From the NCBI GenBank assembly GCA_963842155.1, contig CAWJFP010000040.1, positions 62,001 to 126,000 on the forward strand: a DNA stretch of 64,000 bases, written 5' to 3'. Every line of letters begins with the position of its first letter. The first letter of the stretch is position 1. This stretch comes from CAWJFP01 sp963842155. GTDB taxonomy: Bacteria > Pseudomonadota > Alphaproteobacteria > JACZXZ01. A program made the translations under genes and the position numbers. The notes beneath the pieces were generated by a model. The model was not told the origin of the DNA, searched no databases, and saw only the letters and a list, made by a program, of their open reading frames with translations. Below are positions 39,871 to 48,488 of the stretch, piece after piece.

Positions 39871-40195
39871 TCTACCTCTTCGACCGGTGCACTACCGGTG
39901 CCTGCTGCGCGTATGGGGGCCGAATTTCTGGGCGCGGCCGATCTATAAAGTGGAGATGTTAGCCCCCCGGATCAAGTACGGCATTGAGGCGCCAGCGCAA
40001 TCCCGAAGAGCTGTGTTTTTTGCGTCCTCGGCCTGCCGGCAGCGGGAAACGCCAAAAAACGGCCGGAAGCTTGGGGATCGGCTCGGTTAACGCCGCCGCA
40101 AAGAGCGGCTCAACGCGGCGCCTCGGCCGGGTGCCGCGAAGGGGGCCGGTGCTCTTGCTTGGCTGCCGTCGGCGAAGTCGGCGCCCGAGTCGCGC
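39871..40195. other. Intergenic region between clpX and lon
   Basis: These 325 bases hold no supported gene. They must contain the lon promoter and the 3' region of clpX on the minus strand. The only notable elements are two copies of ACCGGTGC, 11 bases apart (39883-39890 and 39894-39901) just upstream of lon, and a 7-bp imperfect hairpin near 40114-40134. I did not find a convincing heat-shock promoter. Confidence 0.4.
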
Positions 40196-41461
40196 TCAGG
40201 CGCTGCTCCCGACGTCGCTTTGGCGGTCGGCGTAGATATGGAGCGGCTTGGCGCGGCCCTCGACGACCTCGCGGTTGATGATGACCTCCTCCACCCCGTC
40301 CAGGCTCGGCAGATCGAACATGGTGTCGAGCAGGATGCCCTCCATGATGGAGCGTAGGCCGCGGGCGCCCGTCTTGCGCGCGATCGCCTTCTTCGAGATG
40401 CCGCGCATGGCGTCCTCGGTGAAGCCGAGCTTGACGCCTTCCATCTCGAAAAGACGCTGATACTGCTTCATGAGGGCGTTCTTCGGCTTGACCAGGATCT
40501 CGCAGAGCGCGTCCTCGTCGAGGTCCTCGAGCGTGGCGACGACCGGCAGGCGGCCGATGAACTCGGGGATGAGGCCGAACTTCAGCAGGTCCTCGGGCTC
40601 GACGTCGCGCAGGATCTCGCCCGTCTGGCGCTCGTCCGGGCCGCGCACATCGGCGCCGAAGCCGATCGAGCTGCCGCGCTGGCGCTGCGCGATGATCTTC
40701 TCCAGCCCGGCAAAGGCACCGCCGCAGATGAAGAGGATGTTGGTGGTGTCGACCTGCAGGAACTCCTGCTGGGGATGCTTGCGGCCGCCTTGGGGCGGCA
40801 CGCTCGCGATCGTGCCCTCCATGATCTTGAGCAGCGCCTGCTGCACCCCCTCGCCCGACACGTCGCGCGTGATCGAGGGGTTGTCGGATTTGCGCGATAT
40901 CTTGTCGACCTCGTCGATATAGACGATGCCGCGCTGCGCGCGCTCGACATTGTAGTCGGCCGACTGCAAGAGCTTGAGGATGATGTTCTCGACGTCCTCG
41001 CCGACATAGCCCGCCTCGGTCAAGGTCGTGGCGTCGGCCATGGTGAACGGCACGTCGATGATGCGCGCGAGCGTCTGGGCGAGCAGCGTCTTGCCGGAGC
41101 CGGTCGGGCCCACCAGCAGGATGTTCGACTTGGCGAGCTCGACGTCGTTGTTCTTGGTGCCGTGCGAGAGCCGCTTGTAGTGGTTATGGACGGCGACCGA
41201 GAGAACCTTCTTCGCGTGCGTCTGGCCGATGACGTAGTCGTCGAGCACGGCGCGGATGTCGCGCGGGCTCGGCACGCCGTCGCGCGAGCGCACGAGCGTG
41301 GTCTTGTGCTCCTCGCGGATGATGTCCATGCAGAGCTCGACGCATTCGTCGCAGATGAACACCGTCGGGCCCGCGATGAGCTTGCGGACCTCGTGCTGGC
41401 TCTTGCCGCAGAAGGAGCAGTAAAGGGTGTTCTTCGAATTGCCGCCGGAAGACTTGTTCAT
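40196..41461 (-). CDS. clpX: ATP-dependent Clp protease ATP-binding subunit ClpX
   Basis: A 421-residue AAA+ unfoldase that feeds ClpP. The N-terminal zinc domain uses Cys15, Cys18, Cys37 and Cys40 (YCSFCGK, FICDECVELC); Walker A is GPTGSGKT (118-125), Walker B is GIVYIDEVDKI (178-188), and the RKTGARGLRSIMEGILLDTM sensor-2 region is intact. ATG 41461; the clpP gene precedes it by 222 bases. Confidence 0.97.
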   Translation of the reverse strand: MNKSSGGNSKNTLYCSFCGKSQHEVRKLIAGPTVFICDECVELCMDIIREEHKTTLVRSRDGVPSPRDIRAVLDDYVIGQTHAKKVLSVAVHNHYKRLSHGTKNNDVELAKSNILLVGPTGSGKTLLAQTLARIIDVPFTMADATTLTEAGYVGEDVENIILKLLQSADYNVERAQRGIVYIDEVDKISRKSDNPSITRDVSGEGVQQALLKIMEGTIASVPPQGGRKHPQQEFLQVDTTNILFICGGAFAGLEKIIAQRQRGSSIGFGADVRGPDERQTGEILRDVEPEDLLKFGLIPEFIGRLPVVATLEDLDEDALCEILVKPKNALMKQYQRLFEMEGVKLGFTEDAMRGISKKAIARKTGARGLRSIMEGILLDTMFDLPSLDGVEEVIINREVVEGRAKPLHIYADRQSDVGSSA

Positions 41462-41635
41462 GCCGTTACCGCCGTCACGGGCCAGCCCTGCCGCAGAAGT
41501 GTCATGTTACCCGCGCGCCTCGTCCAGGGACAAATTAAAAAAAGGACCTCTTCTTCGCCCATCCGGCCGTCATCCTCGCGTCGCGGAAACCGGCCGCATC
41601 TTACCTCCATTAAATTAAACGCTGCCAGCTACTAA

Positions 41636-41650
41636 TCAATATTCGGTTAA
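41636..41650 (-). promoter_or_regulatory. CtrA-like half-palindrome between clpP and clpX
   Basis: On the minus strand TTAA, seven bases, then TTGA, one mismatch from the CtrA consensus TTAA-N7-TTAA, in an unusually AT-rich 60-base stretch upstream of clpX. Known: CtrA is the alphaproteobacterial cell-cycle regulator and a ClpXP substrate. A single near-match has little weight on its own. Confidence 0.2.
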
Positions 41651-41683
41651 TCACGGCCGCGAGAGCCGATTCGCGCCGGCGAT

Positions 41684-42331
41684 TCACGGCTTGGTCGCAG
41701 CCTCCACCGCCTCCGCAAGCGCCGGGCGATGCGTCACCACCTCGTCGATCAGGCCGAAGACGCGCGCTTCCTCCGCCGAGAGAAACTTGTCGCGCTCGAC
41801 CGCCTGCTCGATCACCTCGAGCGTCTGGCCGGTGTGCTTGACATATATCTGGTTCAAGCGCGCCCGCACCTGCAGGATCTCGCGCGCCTGGATTTCGATG
41901 TCCGTCGCCTGGCCCTGGGCGCCGCCGGAAGGCTGGTGGATCATGATGCGCGCGTTGGGCAGCGACATGCGCTTGCCCGCCGTGCCCGCCGCCAGCAGAA
42001 GAGAGCCCATGCTCGCGGCCTGGCCGATGCAAACCGTATTAATCTTCGGCCGGATATATTGCATCGTGTCGTAGATCGCGAGCCCCGCCGTCACCATGCC
42101 GCCCGGCGAGTTCACATAGAAGGCGATGTCCTTGTTCGGATTCGCCGATTCGAGATAGAGGAGCTGCGCGCAGATCAGGCTGGCGACCATATCGTTGACC
42201 GTGCCGGTCAGGAAGATGATGCGCTCCTGCAGAAGCCGCGAGTAAATATCGTAGGAGCGCTCGCCCCGATTGGTCTGCTCGACCACGATCGGGACGAGGT
42301 AATTCATCTCCATGCCATATCGATCAACCAT
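41684..42331 (-). CDS. clpP: ATP-dependent Clp protease proteolytic subunit
   Basis: A 215-residue serine protease forming the tetradecameric chamber used with ClpX. The catalytic triad is Ser107 (GQAASMGS), His132 (MIHQPSGG) and Asp181 (ERDKFLS), with the same spacing as in E. coli ClpP. VVEQTNRGERSYDIYSRLL is the N-terminal signature. ATG 42331 follows GAAGGAAGGA at a rather long distance; a second ATG at 42313 is possible. Confidence 0.97.
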   Translation of the reverse strand: MVDRYGMEMNYLVPIVVEQTNRGERSYDIYSRLLQERIIFLTGTVNDMVASLICAQLLYLESANPNKDIAFYVNSPGGMVTAGLAIYDTMQYIRPKINTVCIGQAASMGSLLLAAGTAGKRMSLPNARIMIHQPSGGAQGQATDIEIQAREILQVRARLNQIYVKHTGQTLEVIEQAVERDKFLSAEEARVFGLIDEVVTHRPALAEAVEAATKP

Positions 42332-42393
42332 TTAGATAACGTTCCTTCCTTCGTGCATTAGCATATGCGCCATTTCCAGCGCTGGCAAGCATT

Positions 42394-43741
42394 CTACCCC
42401 GCCGTCGCGGCCGCAGGAGCCTCGTCAGGATCCTTCATCAGCTCCTCGATCGAGACCGGCTTTTCCGTGGGCTTGGCCAGCTCGAGGATGAAATCGACCA
42501 CCTTGGCCTCGAAGAGCGGCGCGCGAAGCTGCGCGAGCGCACCGGGCGTATTCTTGAAGAAGTCGAGCACTTGTCGTTCCTGCCCGGGGTGCCGCCGCGC
42601 CTCGTCGATCATGGCGCGGTTGATCTCCTCGGTCGGCACCGTGATGTTGTGCCGCCGCCCGACCTCGGACAACAGTAGACCAAGGCGCACACGCCGTTCG
42701 GCGATCGCGCGGTAATCGGCCTTGAGCTCTTCCTCGGTCTTGGCCGCATCCTCCGGATCGAGCTGGCCTTGCTTCTTGCTCTCCTCGAGCTGGCGCCAAA
42801 TCTGCTCGAACTCGATATCGACCATGCCGACGGGCACGGGGAAATGATGGCGTTCGGCGAGCACGTCCAAGAGCGCGCGTTTCAGCCTGTTTTTGGCGAT
42901 GTCGCCATATTGCGTCTCGAGCTGCCCGCGCACCGTCTTGCGCAGCGCTTCGAGATTTTCGAGGCCCATGTTCTTGGCAAGCTCGTCATCGACCTTGCTC
43001 GGCACGGGCAGCCGGACCTCCTTGACCGTGACCTCGAATTTGGCCTCCTTGCCGGCCAGCTTTTCGGCGCGATAATCGGCCGGAAAGGTGAGCTTGATGG
43101 TCTTGCTCTTGCCGGCTTTGAGCCCTTCGAGCTGCTCCTCGAAGCCGGGGATGAACTGATTTCGAGCCGAGCTCGAGATAATGCCCCTCCCCGGTGCCGC
43201 CGGGGAAGTCTTCGCCATCGATCGAGCCCTTATAATCGATGACGAGCACGTCGCCCTTCGCCGCCGCGTGATCGGCGGGCGCCGGCTCGGTCTTGCGATA
43301 CTCGCTGGCCAGCCGCTCGAGCGTCTTGTCGACCTCCTCGTCGGCGACCTCGGCGGTCAGCCGCTCGAGCTTGACGGTGGCGAAGTCCATGGGCTCGATC
43401 TCGGGCAGCACCTCGACCGCCATGGTGTATTCGAGGTCCTTGCCCTTCACGAAATTCTTGAGCTCGATCTTGGGCTGCAGCGCCGGCTTGAGGCCGCGCT
43501 CCTCGATCGCCTTCTGCGAGCTGTCGTTGACGGCGCGCTCGAGCACCTCGCCCAGCACCGAATCGCCGAAGCGCTTCTTGAGGAGCGAGAACGGCACCTT
43601 GCCCGGACGGAAGCCCGGCAGGCGCACCTGCCCGGCCAGCTCGTTGAGCCGGTGATCGACCTTCGCGTCGATGTCGCTCGCGGAGAGGGTGACCGTCAGT
43701 TCGTGCTTCAGCCCCTCGACTGCCTTCTGCGTTATTTGCAT
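42394..43741 (-). CDS. tig: Trigger factor (frameshifted)
   Basis: A ribosome-bound chaperone of about 448 residues. The first frame contains the ribosome-docking GFRPGKVP and the FKBP-type domain start KGDVLVIDYKGSIDGE to GHYLELGS. At 43160-43162, in a run of three T (AAA on the coding strand), one extra base shifts the frame; translation continues QFIPGFEEQLEGLKAGKSK, VDDELAKNMGLENLEAL and the helical C-terminal domain. I chose ATG 43741 (MQITQKAVEGLKHEL), normal for the family; an upstream TTG at 43756 is also in frame. An indel in sequencing is the likely cause. Confidence 0.93.
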
Positions 43742-43766
43742 CTCGTGTTCCGACAACCCCTGCGGC

Positions 43767-43795
43767 TAGATAGGAAGACAACCGGGACGGCGCAA
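43767..43795 (-). promoter_or_regulatory. Candidate promoter of tig
   Basis: On the minus strand TTGCGC (43795-43790) and TATCTA (43772-43767) are 17 bases apart and lie 26 bases before the tig start codon, between tRNA-Leu and tig. Each hexamer matches three consensus positions. Confidence 0.35.
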
Positions 43796-43831
43796 GCCCG
43801 AGCGCCGCGCGACAAGAACCCGCGGCCCTAC

Positions 43832-43918
43832 TGGTGCGGGCGGAGGGACTTGAACCCCCACGACCTTGCGATCACCAGAACCTAAATCTGGCGCGTCTAC
43901 CAGTTCCGCCACGCCCGC
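43832..43918 (-). tRNA. tRNA-Leu (anticodon TAG)
   Basis: An 87-base class II tRNA with encoded CCA. The acceptor GCGGGCG pairs with CGCCCGC, the D arm is GGCGGAACTGGTAGACGC, the anticodon arm CCAGA-TTTAGGT-TCTGG gives TAG for Leu, a long variable arm follows (TGATCGCAAGGTCG), and the T arm is GGGGTTCAAGTCCC. Confidence 0.96.
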
Positions 43919-43932
43919 GGCGCGAAGCGTTA

Positions 43933-43961
43933 TGGCTAGCCGCTCCGGGAGGGGGCGTCAA
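43933..43961 (-). promoter_or_regulatory. Candidate promoter of tRNA-Leu
   Basis: On the minus strand TTGACG (43961-43956) is followed after 17 bases by TAGCCA (43938-43933), 14 bases before the tRNA. The -35 matches five of six positions; the -10 is poor. Confidence 0.4.
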
Positions 43962-44077
43962 CGCCGGGTCGCTGTTCTTAAGCCGTCCTGGAGCGGGGTT
44001 CAAGAGCCGCGCCGGCGCGGGCGGACCCCGCGACCCGACTCGAAGACTGCGCTATTCGATAGTCGATGCGGCGTGAG

Positions 44078-45219
44078 TTAGTCTCTTAAACCATCGACGG
44101 GCATCGCGGATGTGCGGACGACGGGGATGCTGAATATCAGGCGAATGAGATCCGACTGCCGCTCGACATCGCATTTCTTCAGGACCGAGCTCAATTGGGT
44201 ACGCAAGGTTGTGACCTGCACGCCGAATTCGACGGCAAGCTCGGTCAGCTTCCTGCCGCGCGCCAGGGCGGCGGCGAGGCGGCTCTCGGCCGATGACAGA
44301 CCATAGAGTTCCGCCAACTCTCGCTCCGAGACGGGGTTTTCGTCGGGAGCGGACACAAATATCATCGCCATGGGAGCCTCGTGGCCGCCCAGCCCGGCCC
44401 TGACCGGTGCTACTCTCACGACATAAGGCGGCCGGCCGTCGCAGCGAGCAACCAGCATGCAGCCAGCCGACGCGCCGCCGCCGTTCGCGGCGGCGGCCTC
44501 GCCGATCAGGCAAGCGAGTTTGCTCGTCTCGAAGCTACGGCGGGCGCAAATATGTCCCTGGCGCATCGTCAACCCGTCCCCGATGCGCAGGATGCGCTCC
44601 CCTCCTGGTTGATCTCGACGATCCGACCGTCGCCGCGGGTGAAGATCACTCCCGCCGCGATGTGGTTGAGCCTGCCGCGCGTGATCGCCGAGCGATAGCC
44701 GGTGTCGATCAACCCGACATGCAGGCGGGCCGCATTGCGGAGCGGACCTAGAAGCGTTCGCGCCGCTTCCTTGTCGCCGGCGCGACGATTGTTATCGCCG
44801 ATGGCGCGATGGAGTCCGAGGAGGACTCGATGCGACTGGCTCTCGTACAGCTTGCTGCCGAGAACGTCGCAAACGCCGCCCTTGCGGATAAAATCGTTGT
44901 ACCACTCGTCGTGGCGCAGGACAGTTTGTGACAGACAATCGGAAATCCACATCAAGCTACCGCACTCTTGCTCTTCCAGGATCACCCGATATCGGTCGAT
45001 GTTGCCGTAATGGGCCAGATAATCCGACCGGCTGCTGGTGAAGCTCCCCCACCAGGCGGCCGCGCTGACCTGTCCTGTAAGCTTGTTGACGAGCAGGTAG
45101 GTGGCGCCCGAAGCGCCGACATAGGCTGCCACCGCTTTCAGCGCGGCTGGAGTCAGCCGCTCGTCCAGTACGGCGTCGAAAATGCTCGCAACGATATTAT
45201 CGTACGCCGCCGACGTCAT
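44078..45219 (-). CDS. LuxR-family transcriptional regulator (frameshifted)
   Basis: A regulator of about 380 residues if two adjacent frames are joined. The N-terminal part (45219 to about 44600) has an aromatic-rich sensor-like region, DYLAHYGNIDRYRVILEEQ, then HDEWYNDFIRKGGVCDVLG, LLGLHRAIG and a PAS-like end (AAGVIFTRGDGRIVEIN). Near 44597-44605, in CTCCCCTCC, one base appears missing and the other frame continues ERILRIGDGLTMRQGHICARRSFETSKLACLI to a LuxR-type helix-turn-helix: LSSAESRLAAALARGRKLTELA, then TTLRTQLSSVLKKCDV. The join reads smoothly, so one gene is likely; two separate proteins is the alternative. ATG 45219. The ligand and targets are unknown. Confidence 0.72.
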
Positions 45220-45456
45220 GGCGCAATTTCGGTGAAGCTTCCGGACGATATGCCGCAGCTGTCATTTCATATCTGGGCCTTCAAGCCGTCGTTGGGAGGA
45301 CAGCTATCTTTAGATGCGACGAACGTTGACCCACATTAGGTTGAATAAAATGGATTATATAGCGCCAAGCCTGGATCGATATCCTTCAAATAAAGGATCA
45401 TCAACGTCCGCTGTCGAAACCAGACCTATCGACCCATTCGCGTCCCGGACCAGGCT

Positions 45457-47811
45457 TCAGGCGCGGCGCCAGCGCTCCGCCAGCGCCTTGGCCGCCGCGT
45501 CGAGGATGGCGTCCGCGTCGAGGCTGTAGGCGCGATAGAGGTCCGGCAGGGTTCCCGATTGGCCGAAATGATCGACGCCCAGGGCGCGGACGCGCTGGCG
45601 GGCGACCGAGCCGAGCCAGGAGAGCGTGGCGGGATGGCCATCGAGCACGGTGACCAGCGCTGCGTCTTCGGCGAGCGGCTCGAGCAGCCGCGCTATATGG
45701 CTTGCCTTGCCGCGCGCGCGCCAATCGGCATGGAGGCGGCTCGCCGAGGTGATGGCAAGCAGGCCGGCGCCCGCCACGTCCTCCTCGGCCTGACGATGGG
45801 CCTCGGCCGCCTCGGGGAGGATGGCGCCCATCGCGGCTATCGCGAGCTCGGAGCCCCGGGCAGGCGGCACCAGCCAATAGGCGCCGGCGATGATGTCGTC
45901 GGCGAGCGCGGCCGTGATTTTGCGCTCGGGCTGCGCCAGGACGCGCGTCGAGAGGCGGAGATAGACCGAGCCGCCCTCCGCCGCCTGCATATGCTCGAAG
46001 CTCCAGCGCATGATGGCCGCGAGCTCGTCGACGAAGGCGGGCTCGAAATATTCGAGTCCGGGCAAGCCGAGGCCGATCAACGGCGTGACGATCGACTGAT
46101 GCGCGCCGCCCTCCGGCGCGAGCGTCAGGCCCGAAGGGGTCGCCACCAGGAGGAAGCGGGCGTCCTGGTAGCAGGCATAGTTGAGGGCATCGAGGCCGCG
46201 CTTGATGAAGGGGTCGTAGAGCGTCCCGATCGGGAGGAGGCGCGCGCCGAAGAGCGGCGCTGAGAGCCCGAGCGCCGCGAGCAGGATGAAGAGGTTATGC
46301 TCCGCGATGCCGAGCTCGATATGCTGGCCCTCGGGCGATTGCACCCAGCGCTGCGCGGAGACCACATGCTCCTCGCGGAATATGTCGGCGAGACTGTTGC
46401 GCGCGAAAATGCCGCGGCGATTGACCCAAGGACCGAGATTGGTGGAGACGGTGACGTCGGGCGAGCAGGTGACGATGCGCGCGGCGAGCTCGCTGTCCTG
46501 CCGCGCGATATCGTTGAGGATGCGGCCGAAGCCGTCCTGCGTCGCCATGCGCGGCTCGCGCGGCGCGGGAAAGGCGCTCGGCAGCGCGATCGGCGCCGTC
46601 TCGTAGCGGCGCGGGAAGCGCGCGGCGAAGGGCACGTCGGCGAGGAAGCGCTCGAGCCGCTCGCGGGGCAGATCGAGGCCGGTGAACTTGTCCCATTCCG
46701 CCCCGTCGGGAATCCGCATGGCCGCCTTGAAATGGGCCATCTGCTCGGGGTTCATCAACCCGGCATGATTGTCCTTATGGCCGGCGAAAGGCAGCCCGAA
46801 GCCCTTGATGGTATAGGCGATGAAGCAGGTCGGCTCGTCGCCGCGCGCGGCGTCGAAGGCCTCGAGCACCGTCGCCATGTCGTGGCCGGCGAGATTGGTC
46901 ATCAGCGCCTGCAGCGCCGCGTCGTCGTGGCTCGCGAGGATGGCGCGCACGGCGGCGTCGCCGCCCAGATCCTGCTCGAGATGCGCGCGCCAGCCTTGCC
47001 CGCCCTTGAAGCAAAGGGCGGAGTAGAGCGTGTTGGGGCAGGCATCGATCCAGTCGCGCAGCGCCTCGCCTCCCGGCTTGGCGAAGGCGCTTTGCAGCTT
47101 GGTGCCGTATTTCAGCGTGACGACGCGCCAGCCCATCGAGAGGAACAAGCTGTCGATGCGGCTATAGAGACGGTCGGAGACGACGCTGTCGAGGCTCTGG
47201 CGGTTATAGTCGATCACCCACCAGACATTGCGGATGTCATGCTTCCAGCCTTCGAGCATGGCCTCGAAGACATTGCCCTCGTCAAGCTCCGCGTCGCCCA
47301 GCACCGCGACCATGCGGCCGCTGCGCGCCCCCCCGGGGCCCAGCTGCTTGAGCTGCACATAGTCTTGGACGAGCGCGGCGAAGCTCGTCATGGCGACGCC
47401 CAGCCCCACCGAGCCGGTCGAGAAATCGACGTCGTCCGCGTCCTTGGTCCGCGAGGGATAGGATTGCGCGCCCCCGAAGGCACGGAAGGCCTCGAGCTTC
47501 TCGCGGCTCTGATGGCCGAGGAGATATTGGATCGCGTGGAAGACGGGGCTGGCATGCGGCTTGACCGCCACCCGGTCCTCGGGCCGCAGAACGTGAAAAT
47601 AAAGCGCGCTGAGAAGCGTCGCCACCGAGGCGGAGGAGGCTTGGTGGCCGCCGACCTTGAGCCCATCGGCACTGGGTCGCAGGTGGTTCGCCTGATGGAT
47701 CATCCAGCTCGAGAGCCAAAGCGTCTTGCGCTCGAGCGCATCCAGGCAGGCCAGGATCTCAGGCGTCAGGCCCGCGACTGGTCCGGCGGGGCTAGAGGCC
47801 GTGTCGGGCAT
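45457..47811 (-). CDS. AceE/transketolase-family thiamine diphosphate enzyme (orphan E1-like)
   Basis: A 784-residue thiamine-diphosphate enzyme. GGHQASSASVATLLSAL (about residues 54-70), KPHASPVFHAIQYLLGH and the cofactor motif GDAELDEGN (172-180) ending in DYNRQ (201-205) resemble homodimeric pyruvate dehydrogenase E1 (AceE) and transketolases. A pyrimidine-binding domain follows (GIAEHNLFILLAALG), then a C-terminal transketolase-like domain. It is shorter than AceE (about 890) and longer than transketolase (about 660), and no E2 or E3 gene is nearby. ATG 47811. It could be a 2-oxo acid dehydrogenase E1 or a transketolase-like enzyme of unknown substrate. Confidence 0.75.
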   Translation of the reverse strand: MPDTASSPAGPVAGLTPEILACLDALERKTLWLSSWMIHQANHLRPSADGLKVGGHQASSASVATLLSALYFHVLRPEDRVAVKPHASPVFHAIQYLLGHQSREKLEAFRAFGGAQSYPSRTKDADDVDFSTGSVGLGVAMTSFAALVQDYVQLKQLGPGGARSGRMVAVLGDAELDEGNVFEAMLEGWKHDIRNVWWVIDYNRQSLDSVVSDRLYSRIDSLFLSMGWRVVTLKYGTKLQSAFAKPGGEALRDWIDACPNTLYSALCFKGGQGWRAHLEQDLGGDAAVRAILASHDDAALQALMTNLAGHDMATVLEAFDAARGDEPTCFIAYTIKGFGLPFAGHKDNHAGLMNPEQMAHFKAAMRIPDGAEWDKFTGLDLPRERLERFLADVPFAARFPRRYETAPIALPSAFPAPREPRMATQDGFGRILNDIARQDSELAARIVTCSPDVTVSTNLGPWVNRRGIFARNSLADIFREEHVVSAQRWVQSPEGQHIELGIAEHNLFILLAALGLSAPLFGARLLPIGTLYDPFIKRGLDALNYACYQDARFLLVATPSGLTLAPEGGAHQSIVTPLIGLGLPGLEYFEPAFVDELAAIMRWSFEHMQAAEGGSVYLRLSTRVLAQPERKITAALADDIIAGAYWLVPPARGSELAIAAMGAILPEAAEAHRQAEEDVAGAGLLAITSASRLHADWRARGKASHIARLLEPLAEDAALVTVLDGHPATLSWLGSVARQRVRALGVDHFGQSGTLPDLYRAYSLDADAILDAAAKALAERWRRA

Positions 47812-47969
47812 CCGCGGACTATACCGCCTCCCGGCAACGACGGCCAGGGCGCTCGGAGCGTGCTACCGCGTCAATGCAGCCTCGGTCCGGATTGTCTCAG
47901 CGCCGGATTGCATCGGCCATGGATTGCCGCGTCAACAGGAACGCGGCTGCACGACGATCCTTCGGTAGC

Positions 47970-48341
47970 TCAGCCCGCCGATTGCAGCGGTTGAGCCTCC
48001 GGCCGGTTGGCGGGAATATGCGGGCGGGGCTTCTCGACGATGCCGGCTTTTGCGCTGCCGCTCCGCCAGCCGAGGGCCGGCTCGACAAAGCGCGCGCAAA
48101 AGGCCCTGAGCCCCAGCGCGCGACGGTCTGCCCGGTAACTGGGATCGCCGGGACGCACCAGCATCAGGTCATACCCGACATGGGGAATGCCCCGAAGATC
48201 GAAGAACAGCGCAACGACGACCGCGGTCTCGCAAGTGCCGTCCGCCAGGAATTGTCGGTAACGCGAACCGATCGTGATGTCTTCCACTACCCTGCCGCGC
48301 CGCAAATAGGCGCTGGCAATCGCCCCCACCTGGTCGACCAT
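47970..48341 (-). CDS. Conserved small hypothetical protein
   Basis: A 123-residue protein of unknown function with a protein-like sequence: an N-terminal DQVGAIASAYLRRGRVVEDI, then SRYRQFLADGTCETAVVVALFFD and GIPHVGYDLMLVR, reminiscent of short uncharacterised alphaproteobacterial proteins. There is no signal peptide or membrane segment. The last 30 residues look less conserved. It lies 158 bases upstream of the E1-like gene, same strand. A 180-residue frame on the other strand is less convincing. Confidence 0.5.
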   Translation of the reverse strand: MVDQVGAIASAYLRRGRVVEDITIGSRYRQFLADGTCETAVVVALFFDLRGIPHVGYDLMLVRPGDPSYRADRRALGLRAFCARFVEPALGWRSGSAKAGIVEKPRPHIPANRPEAQPLQSAG

Positions 48342-48488
48342 CTGCTCTATTGCCCTCCCCCCGCCCGCTCGGGCATGCGAAGCATGGTAGCCAATATATA
48401 TTTCGATTACAAGTAAACTCTATCAATACACTAGAGGAATATCCTCAGGCCATAAATCCTACCCCGAACGGTCTTGCAGAGGGGCCAA

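Noticed and set aside
39871..40195. Heat-shock (sigma-32) promoter for lon
   Set aside because: A CCCCAT and a CTTGAT occur on the minus strand, but not at a spacing that matches the consensus.
47874..48416. A 180-residue plus-strand frame overlapping the small hypothetical gene
   Set aside because: Its Arg/Ala/Ser-rich composition looks like an antisense frame; the minus-strand 123-residue frame reads more like a folded protein.
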